Origin: CALMRE01 sp964412895
GTDB lineage: Bacteria; UBP6; UBA1177; JAKLFG01
Length of the DNA: 6,152 nucleotides
NCBI GenBank assembly: GCA_964412895.1
Contig: CAYPQK010000127.1
Coordinates: forward strand, 1-6,152
Direction: 5' to 3'
Shown here piece by piece: positions 1 to 5,134 of the stretch; the first letter of the stretch is position 1, and each line of letters begins with the position of its first letter. The notes under the pieces were generated by a model. It worked only from the letters and a program-made list of their open reading frames with translations, had not been told where the DNA came from and made no database searches. Both the position numbers and the translations under genes were made by a program.

Positions 1-1131
1 TATCGCCGAACTGTTTTGTTTGACGACTTTGGTGATGCCCGCCTGATCGAGCGATCCCTCGACCTCGGGAGCGCCTATCTTCGTACTGCCGGTGACCTCT
101 TTCTCCTTCATGCCGCTCACCTTCACATTGCCGGAGGTGTTGGCGACCTTGAGATCGTCTATCTTCGCCGTTTCGGTGGCGCCCGCGTCTCCCTTACGGC
201 TCCGCTGGCCCGCGTCGGTGGCGATACCGATCTGCTTGACGCCCGACAGGGCCGAATCTATGTCGCGGTCCTTGCCGCCTTCGCCCATGACATCCGATAT
301 GATGCCGGCCGAACCGTCGGAACCGGCCGAACCGATGAGCTTGAGGAGTCCGACGCCGGCGACCTTTTTCTTCATCTCGGCCACGCGCATCTCTTCTTCC
401 TGCGCGCGGGTTTCCGCATCACGCGGTCCCTTCTTCTTCTTGGGCGCTTCGACCGCTTCGACAACTTCTTCCTTTTTCTCGGTGGAGGGACCTTCGCCGT
501 CGACCTTCTTGTCCTCGACCGGTTTGTTGTCCTCGACCTTCTCCACCTCCGGCGCGATCATCTTCGCGAACCGGTTGTCGAGCTGATCGAAGGTCTTGGG
601 CGCCGGATCGGGCATGCCCCACAGATAAAACAGGAACGCATAGCCGAAAACGAAGACCGTTCCCAGTATCGAGGTCAGGGGCCAATCTATCATCTGTGTC
701 CACGAACCGCGTATCGAGCGCGGAAGCTTCAGCTTCGGCGGCTTGGGGGGCGGGGTGATGAACTGGAACAGCACTATTGCACTTCCGACGACAACTTTAC
801 CGCGGGCATCGGTCGAGAGCGGCAGGATATACGCATTGCCGCGCTTTTTGAGCATCCCCTTCTTGATGACCTCTTCGATATCGACGACCTTCCCCTTCAG
901 GAAGACCTTGCCGCTCATGTTCTCCATGATGACCAGTTCGTATTTCCCCGACTTGTAGTAGAATATGGGGAAACGGCTCGGAAGAGCCGAACTGGGGACC
1001 ACGAAGTGAGCCTTCGAGGTATCGCCGATATAGATGGTCTCGGGCTTACGGAATACCTGCTCGTCGATTATCTTGCCGTTATAAATAACGCCGACGCGCA
1101 GAACCTTTTCGACCGCGGCATTCTGTGTCAT
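1..1131 (-). CDS. AgmX/PglI-family TonB-like energy transducer, N-terminal 377 residues (C-terminus lies beyond the left edge)
   Basis: Translating the minus strand from the ATG at 1131 gives 377 codons with no stop, so the gene is cut by the window edge. Residues about 8-125 form a beta-rich, FHA-like cytoplasmic head (RVGVIYNGK, then the conserved-looking FVVPSSALPSRFPIF, then ENMSGKV). A Pro/Lys/Arg-rich stretch (126-141) precedes a single membrane helix at about 151-172, which puts the N-terminus inside by the positive-inside rule. The periplasmic part has a charged Lys/Glu linker (190-257), then a Gly/Ser-rich region typical of this family (GLLKLIGSAGSDGSAG, 261-276). The last residues (ITKVVKQNSSAI, 366-377) match the start of the TonB-like AgmX/PglI C-terminal domain, which usually continues with a YCYE-type motif. 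By family knowledge it should couple the upstream ExbB/ExbD motor to envelope partners. An in-frame TAG at 1158-1156 and the ribosome site at 1143-1138 fix the start. A terminator separates it from exbD. Family assignment is firm; the process served is unknown. Confidence 0.88.
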   Translation of the reverse strand, partial: MTQNAAVEKVLRVGVIYNGKIIDEQVFRKPETIYIGDTSKAHFVVPSSALPSRFPIFYYKSGKYELVIMENMSGKVFLKGKVVDIEEVIKKGMLKKRGNAYILPLSTDARGKVVVGSAIVLFQFITPPPKPPKLKLPRSIRGSWTQMIDWPLTSILGTVFVFGYAFLFYLWGMPDPAPKTFDQLDNRFAKMIAPEVEKVEDNKPVEDKKVDGEGPSTEKKEEVVEAVEAPKKKKGPRDAETRAQEEEMRVAEMKKKVAGVGLLKLIGSAGSDGSAGIISDVMGEGGKDRDIDSALSGVKQIGIATDAGQRSRKGDAGATETAKIDDLKVANTSGNVKVSGMKEKEVTGSTKIGAPEVEGSLDQAGITKVVKQNSSAI

Positions 1132-1137
1132 ACGGAA

Positions 1138-1143
1138 CCTCTC
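1138..1143 (-). promoter_or_regulatory. Ribosome binding site deciding the start of the AgmX/PglI gene
   Basis: GAGAGG on the minus strand lies 6 bases before the ATG at 1131. The same frame is closed by TAG at 1158-1156 with no other start codon between, so this ATG is the only reasonable start. Confidence 0.75.
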
Positions 1144-1170
1144 ATCAGAAGTGCACTACCGCCTTCCAGT

Positions 1171-1212
1171 AAAAAGGGAAGGACGGGATGTATCACGACA
1201 TCCCGCCCTTCC
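1171..1212 (-). terminator. Intrinsic (rho-independent) terminator after the second exbD
   Basis: Arms at 1198-1212 and 1177-1191 form a 15-base-pair GC-rich stem with a 6-base loop (1192-1197). On the minus strand every position pairs; one pair is G-U. The stem is followed by C and then five T residues (1175-1171). Read on the plus strand the same position would be an A-C mismatch and there is no T tract after the stem, so the element works for minus-strand transcription. It begins 51 bases after the exbD stop codon and ends 39 bases before the AgmX/PglI start. Confidence 0.88.
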
Positions 1213-1263
1213 GCATACGAATGCATCATCGAAAACAAACATTCACTCACACACAGTACCGTT

Positions 1264-1851
1264 CTAGCCCGCCTCGACATTAGAGATGACGAGGAATTTG
1301 AACTTGCTGAATTCGGCCTGCCCGGCGGAATACATGATCTCGGTGAGCAGGCGGAACGGCGTATCGCCATCCATGATGACGGTCGCGATGCCGAGCGACT
1401 TGCCCGCCGAGGGGTTCACCGCGGCGATGCGGCGCTGTTTCTCGACCGCATCGGCAAGCGCCTTATTGAGCGGGATGATGAAATAGCCGTCGTCGCCGCC
1501 GCGTTTCTGGTTCGCCTCCACCTTGCCGTCCTTCACGGTGAGCACCATGGCGTTGTCGACGAGTATCGCCGACTTCGACACGGTGATGGCCACCGTCTGT
1601 TCGGGCATGAGCGCCGTCATCCCTTTCGGGAGGTCGAGATCGCTCGACGGGGTGACCGACACCGCATCGGTCGAATAGTTCTTCAGCAGGAAAACGAGGA
1701 GGATGGTGAGAATGTCCATGAGCGAGTTCATGGTGAGCTTTGCCGGCTCGACATTGCGGTCACCCTTTTTGCCCGCCTTTTTCTTGGCAAGTACATTCTG
1801 CTCGTAGTTCTCGGGGAGCAACTCGTAGGTCTGGTTCTTTTCTTCAGCCAT
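1264..1851 (-). CDS. ExbD/TolR-family motor subunit, second copy (keeps the proton-carrying Asp)
   Basis: This 195-residue protein has the ExbD/TolR layout: a Lys-rich cytoplasmic N-terminus (1-40), one membrane helix (about 43-57) and a periplasmic domain. The helix contains MNSLMDILTILLVFLL, where Asp46 occupies the position of the essential proton-binding Asp of ExbD, TolR and MotB-like stators. The end of the domain (VIMDGDTPFRLLTEIMYSAG, about 158-177, then a beta strand FKFLVI) matches the usual ExbD/TolR closing region. It is longer than typical ExbD (about 140 residues), with extra cytoplasmic N-terminal and periplasmic segments. The ribosome site GGGAGGG (1863-1857) is 5 bases before the ATG and abuts the stop of the preceding exbD, only 12 bases away, so the two are translated together. 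It should pair with the ExbB-type channel of this operon to convert proton flow into movement. It ends the transcription unit at the terminator. Confidence 0.92.
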   Translation of the reverse strand: MAEEKNQTYELLPENYEQNVLAKKKAGKKGDRNVEPAKLTMNSLMDILTILLVFLLKNYSTDAVSVTPSSDLDLPKGMTALMPEQTVAITVSKSAILVDNAMVLTVKDGKVEANQKRGGDDGYFIIPLNKALADAVEKQRRIAAVNPSAGKSLGIATVIMDGDTPFRLLTEIMYSAGQAEFSKFKFLVISNVEAG

Positions 1852-1863
1852 AGGTGCCCTCCC

Positions 1864-2412
1864 TTACGCTACGCCGGCACTCAGGACGACATTGGGGAAC
1901 AAGGATTTCTTCTTGTCACCCTCCTTCTTTTCCCGAGAGGCGTCCATGATCTGGATGATGTACCGGTATTTGATGTGCGACTCGGCGCTGATAATGATGT
2001 TCTCCTCGGTCGGATTCTCATCCTTGATATCGGAGAGCATCTGGGTCAGCTTCTCGTTGTCGTACACCTTGCCGGGGACCGGTTTGCCGTCCACCACTTC
2101 CTCGCCGTCCTTTTTGGGGATGGTGGGACCGAGCGGATCGTCCTTGTTCTCGATGACCTGATCCCGCGCATAGAGGTGCAGGCCGCGGTCGGTGAGCGCG
2201 ATGGTCAGCTTCAGCGGCTTCTCATCGGGCGCCTGATCGGGCGGGGTCACCTCGCTCGAGGGGCCGATCTGAGGGGTCGCGACATTGATGACCGCGAGCT
2301 TCATCGTCTCCATGGCCGCGAGCAGAAGCGGGATAAGGATCAGGATGAGGTTCATCGCGGGAGTCAAGTTAAGGTCGGTATCGACCAACTCCTCCTTCCT
2401 TTTCTTAGCCAT
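1864..2412 (-). CDS. ExbD/TolR-family motor subunit, first copy (Asn in place of the proton-carrying Asp)
   Basis: The 182-residue product has a short basic N-terminus (MAKKRKEE), a conserved-looking entry LNLTP (14-18), one membrane helix (about 19-34 or slightly longer) and a periplasmic domain. In canonical ExbD/TolR the residue three after the TP pair is Asp; here it is Asn21 (codon AAC). No other acidic residue lies inside the helix; Glu35 is at its periplasmic end. The periplasmic part closes with the expected IISAESHIKYRYIIQIMDAS segment (140-159) and a final beta strand. Compared with usual ExbD it carries an insertion rich in charged residues and Pro (about 86-118). The ribosome site AGGAGG (2424-2419) is 6 bases before the ATG, and the gene follows the exbB-like gene by 22 bases. 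It probably forms a mixed stator with the next ExbD, acting structurally rather than in proton transfer; that role is inference. Confidence 0.9.
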   Translation of the reverse strand: MAKKRKEELVDTDLNLTPAMNLILILIPLLLAAMETMKLAVINVATPQIGPSSEVTPPDQAPDEKPLKLTIALTDRGLHLYARDQVIENKDDPLGPTIPKKDGEEVVDGKPVPGKVYDNEKLTQMLSDIKDENPTEENIIISAESHIKYRYIIQIMDASREKKEGDKKKSLFPNVVLSAGVA

Positions 2413-2434
2413 TGAAAACCTCCTGTGTTAACCC

Positions 2435-3085
2435 TTAGCCTTCGGCCGGGGCCGTTCCCTTCTCACGCGAAACAAGCAGGTTCACGAGCTTGACCGAGTA
2501 GAGGTCGATGTCGTTGAATATCTTGTTCTCGAGCGCCTTGAGGATCATGTGGACAGCCATACCGGGGATGGCGACGCCCAGACCGAAACCGGTCGTGTTC
2601 ATCGCGACGGCGATACCGCTGGCGAGCAGCGCCGACTTCTGTTCGGGGGCGGCGTGCGCAACGGCGTCGAACGCCTGAATAAGACCCTGAATGGTACCGA
2701 GAAGGCCGAGGAGGGTCGACAGGTTGTTGAAGACCGCGACGGTGTCGGTAAGCTTTTTGATCTTCGGGGTGTACTCAAGAACCGTTTCTTCGATGGCGTT
2801 CTGGATCTCGAGCTCACCGCGGTTGGCGCGGCTGAGACCCGCCTTGAGGACATTGGCCAGAGCGGCGTCGCCGGCGGCCGAGCAGAGCTTGATCGCCTTG
2901 TCGACATTGTTGGCCATGACGAGCTTCTGGATCTGCTTCATCAGGTTGGCGCCGTTGGTGTTGAACTTCATCAGAAGGAAGATGAATTTGTAGATGGCGA
3001 CGCCGATGATGTAGAGACCGCACAGCGCGATGAAGTGCATGAACATACCGCCTTCGCGGTAAAACTGGGCAAAAGACTGGAGCAT
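2435..3085 (-). CDS. MotA/TolQ/ExbB-family proton-channel subunit
   Basis: The 216-residue protein has the three-helix ExbB/TolQ topology: helix 1 at about 16-38, a cytoplasmic loop (about 40-115), helix 2 at about 116-136 and helix 3 at about 157-179. The diagnostic motifs are present: STLLGLLGTIQGLIQAF (123-139) and AVAMNTTGFGLGVAIPG (159-175). Thr131 and Thr165 align with the channel threonines known from E. coli ExbB/TolQ. The N-terminus (FYREGGMFMHFIALCGLYII) and the VDKAIKLC helix of the loop are also typical. Family members form a pentamer around ExbD/TolR helices in the inner membrane. The ribosome site GAGGAGG (3099-3093) is strong and lies 7 bases before the ATG. Two exbD genes follow directly, and TPR and small exported proteins precede it. 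By sequence alone I cannot say whether it is closer to TolQ or ExbB, so no symbol is given. Confidence 0.95.
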   Translation of the reverse strand: MLQSFAQFYREGGMFMHFIALCGLYIIGVAIYKFIFLLMKFNTNGANLMKQIQKLVMANNVDKAIKLCSAAGDAALANVLKAGLSRANRGELEIQNAIEETVLEYTPKIKKLTDTVAVFNNLSTLLGLLGTIQGLIQAFDAVAHAAPEQKSALLASGIAVAMNTTGFGLGVAIPGMAVHMILKALENKIFNDIDLYSVKLVNLLVSREKGTAPAEG

Positions 3086-3116
3086 GACGGAACCTCCTCA
3101 AAAAAGATGAATATAC

Positions 3117-3356
3117 CTAGAAAGCGTCCTCACTGAAGACCGCTTCCTGTACCTTCGGGACGAAACTTATCTGCAGATCGAGCGTCCGGTAGCTGAAACG
3201 GGCCCGCGACAGGAAGTACATCGCCTCGGGCTTCTGGATCTTACCCTTTATCTCGATCTCCTTGAAAACAAATGATTTCGGGCGCTTCTGGGTAGGCGCG
3301 GCAAGCAGGCCGACGCTGATGAAAAGCACCGCAAGAGCGGCCAATGCCTTTTTCAT
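3117..3356 (-). CDS. Small exported protein of unknown function (79 residues)
   Basis: The product begins with a good signal peptide: MKK, a hydrophobic core (ALAALAVLFISVGLLA, 4-19) and a likely cleavage near Ala19/Ala20. There is no lipobox cysteine. The mature part is about 60 residues, basic and apparently beta-rich, with FKEIEIKGKIQKPEAMYFLS (31-50) followed by RARFSYRTLDLQISFVPKVQ (51-70). It has no domain I can name. It resembles short uncharacterised proteins I associate with TolQ/ExbD/AgmX clusters, but that is recollection and not a search result. The start at 3356 is chosen because it begins the signal peptide; a longer frame with ATGs at 3401 and 3437 would add an unlikely 15-27 residue leader. 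The nearest good ribosome site (GGAGG, 3377-3373) is 16 bases away, unusually far. It lies 83 bases after the TPR lipoprotein gene and 31 bases before the exbB-like gene, so a periplasmic partner of the motor is plausible. Confidence 0.75.
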   Translation of the reverse strand: MKKALAALAVLFISVGLLAAPTQKRPKSFVFKEIEIKGKIQKPEAMYFLSRARFSYRTLDLQISFVPKVQEAVFSEDAF

Positions 3357-3372
3357 GACGCTACCCGATAAT

Positions 3373-3377
3373 CCTCC
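3373..3377 (-). promoter_or_regulatory. Possible ribosome site with unusually long spacing before the small exported protein
   Basis: GGAGG on the minus strand lies 16 bases before the ATG at 3356, well outside the usual 5-9 bases. No better match is nearer, and no start codon in the correct frame lies closer to it. Either initiation is weak or the annotated start is wrong. Confidence 0.35.
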
Positions 3378-3385
3378 GAAAGCCA

Positions 3386-3398
3386 AATGACCGTCATT
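3386..3398. repeat. Short inverted repeat upstream of the small exported protein gene
   Basis: AATGAC and GTCATT are perfect 6-base arms separated by one base, 30 bases before the ATG at 3356 and inside the 83-base gap after the TPR lipoprotein gene. It could be an operator-like site, but one arm pair of this size can arise by chance. No convincing -35/-10 pair is seen beside it. Confidence 0.25.
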
Positions 3399-3439
3399 CA
3401 TACCCTTTTTCGGCCCGGAAATCAAATTTTTTATCATTT

Positions 3440-5134
3440 TTATTGTCCCGATTTCTCAGGAGCTTTCGGCGGTTCCGGCGTCGGCGCCAGCAACCCTTCG
3501 GGAACCGTTGCCGGGGGCGTTGCCGGATCGGGCGCGGGGGCCGGCAGCGTAGCATCCTGCGGCGGGGCGGCGGGCTTGCCGGTCTTCAGTTCCTCCAGCC
3601 GTTTCTTGGCGAGTATCCCCCGTTCATCCTCGGGGTCGAGTTCGGGGTAGCGCGCAAGGAACGCCTCGTAGGCCTCGACGGTATCCTTCGCCTTGGTCTC
3701 TTCGAAATCCTTCACATACTGTTCGAAAAGGCGCTGTTCCTCCGCCTCCTTCTTACGCTTGGCCTCCTGCTTCGCCTTCATCTTGAGATAGGCCTCGGCC
3801 TTCTTCTTCTCGGTCTGGGCCTCCTTGACATAATCGGCGATCCGCTTCTGTTCGTTCTTGTCTTTTTTATCGACCATTTCAAGATACTTGGTGAGATACT
3901 GGACCGCGATATCGAAACGCTGCGGCTGGCCGTCCCCCTCAACATCGGCATCAAGATGGAGGATGGCGAGGTTGTAGGTGACATCGCGGAGCATATCCTT
4001 GGGCAGGCCGGGCAGTTTCTCGAGCTCCAGCAGTATCTCGCGGCACCGTTTGTAGTCCTTGAGTCCCTTGAGGGCAACGGCAAGGTTGAGCTTCGCCTCC
4101 TTGAGGTCGGGGGATATTTTGAGGGCGAATTCCAGTTCGTTCTTCGCGGTGGTGAAATCCTCTATCTCCATCGCGAGGATCGCGACCATGTTGGAGACCT
4201 CGGGTATTTCGGGGTTTATCTTCTTCGCCTTCTGGAAGTGTTCGGTCGCTTTCTGTTTGCGTCCCTGCTTGTATTCGAGGAAGCCATAGAGGCGCTGCAG
4301 TTTGAAGTCGTTCGGATTGATCTGCTCGGCGGTCGAGAGTATCATCTCGGCGAGTTCGAGCATCCCCTTCTCGTAGTAGGCGGTGCCGAGGGTGATCATC
4401 GCCTCGACATTCATCTCGTCCTCTTTAAGGGCCGCCTTCGCGTATTTGACGCACTCGTCATAATTCTTCTGTTTGAGGTAGAGCCACGCGAAGAAGTTGT
4501 TGCGGACCACCACATCGCTCACCCCGTCGGCGAGCTTTTTGTATTCGTCGGTCTGCAGTTTCCCGCTTTTGAGATCCATAAGCGCCATGTTGTAAAGCGC
4601 CTCGATCTGTTCGTTGCGCGCCTTCATCGCCTTTTCGTACCACTGGCGCGCCTCGGCCGGTTTCCCCTGCCGTTCGTAACACAGACCGATATTGTAGGCG
4701 ATGGAACCGTTGTCGCTGTCGCCGGTGAAGGCGTTGCTCCACCGCTTCACCGCATCGGTGCAGCCCTGCGCGAAATAGCTTTCGACCCCTTTGGAGAACT
4801 CCTCCTTGGCCGGGCCGACATATTTGAGGCCGTCGTAGTTCCGGTCGCGGAGCGCCTGCTCCTCTTTCTTCATTTCTTCGGAAGACGGCGTCTCCGCGGC
4901 GGCCTTTGCCGGTTTTTCTTCTTCGGCGGCGGCGGTCTTCTTTTCTGTCTTTTCCGACGCCTTGGACGCGGATTCTTCGGGGGCGGAGTCCTTCTCGGCC
5001 GCCTGTTCGTCGGCGGGAGCGGCCTGCGATTCGTCTCCTTTCTTTTCGGGGGTCGTCGCGCAGCTCCAGAGCAGAATACAGCCGATACCGGCGACCATGA
5101 TCAAGGGACGCATCGTCATATCACGCACCGTCAT
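3440..5134 (-). CDS. TPR-repeat lipoprotein, probably periplasmic and membrane-anchored
   Basis: This 564-residue protein starts with a lipoprotein signal: a hydrophobic stretch (about 10-24) ending in LLWSC with the lipidated Cys at 25; Trp before the Ser is unusual for a lipobox. A Lys/Glu/Ala-rich low-complexity linker follows (29-97). TPR units fill about 110-375, with clear repeats at about 144-177 (AYNIGLCYERQGKPAEARQW), 210-243, 244-275, 278-309, 312-343 and 346-375. Then come a highly charged, probably coiled-coil helix (about 425-480), a last helical unit (484-515) and a Pro/Ala-rich tail (521-564). Family knowledge makes it a protein-interaction scaffold; in this operon a periplasmic partner of the ExbB/ExbD/AgmX motor is likely. 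Its ATG overlaps the stop of the upstream TPR gene (ATGA), pointing to coupled translation. AAGGA lies directly against that ATG, so GTG at 5128 (6-base spacing) or the ATGs at 5119 and 5113 are alternative starts; all keep the lipobox. Confidence 0.88.
   Translation of the reverse strand: MTVRDMTMRPLIMVAGIGCILLWSCATTPEKKGDESQAAPADEQAAEKDSAPEESASKASEKTEKKTAAAEEEKPAKAAAETPSSEEMKKEEQALRDRNYDGLKYVGPAKEEFSKGVESYFAQGCTDAVKRWSNAFTGDSDNGSIAYNIGLCYERQGKPAEARQWYEKAMKARNEQIEALYNMALMDLKSGKLQTDEYKKLADGVSDVVVRNNFFAWLYLKQKNYDECVKYAKAALKEDEMNVEAMITLGTAYYEKGMLELAEMILSTAEQINPNDFKLQRLYGFLEYKQGRKQKATEHFQKAKKINPEIPEVSNMVAILAMEIEDFTTAKNELEFALKISPDLKEAKLNLAVALKGLKDYKRCREILLELEKLPGLPKDMLRDVTYNLAILHLDADVEGDGQPQRFDIAVQYLTKYLEMVDKKDKNEQKRIADYVKEAQTEKKKAEAYLKMKAKQEAKRKKEAEEQRLFEQYVKDFEETKAKDTVEAYEAFLARYPELDPEDERGILAKKRLEELKTGKPAAPPQDATLPAPAPDPATPPATVPEGLLAPTPEPPKAPEKSGQ

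Noticed and set aside
1213..1263. Possible promoter for the AgmX gene (TTGTTT and TATGCG on the minus strand)
   Set aside because: The spacing is about 15 bases and both boxes are poor. It would also place the terminator hairpin in the leader. Not strong enough to list as a feature.
16..2415. A 799-codon open frame on the plus strand
   Set aside because: It runs antisense through the AgmX/PglI gene, the terminator and both exbD genes, all of which have clear family motifs and ribosome sites on the minus strand. Its product is low-complexity, rich in Arg, Leu, Asp and His, with no recognisable domain. GC-rich codon choice on the other strand leaves few stops here.
2549..3136. A 195-codon plus-strand open frame opposite the exbB-like gene
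   Set aside because: The minus strand here encodes all three ExbB/TolQ helices and motifs; the plus-strand product has no recognisable feature.
3357..3437. Longer version of the small exported protein starting at 3437 or 3401
   Set aside because: It would place 15-27 mostly polar residues before an obvious signal peptide. The Met at 3356 gives a standard signal sequence.
3424..3446. Possible promoter in the A/T-rich run after the TPR lipoprotein stop
   Set aside because: A GATAAA-like -10 can be drawn, but no matching -35 at proper spacing is visible; A/T-rich sequence after a stop codon is not enough.
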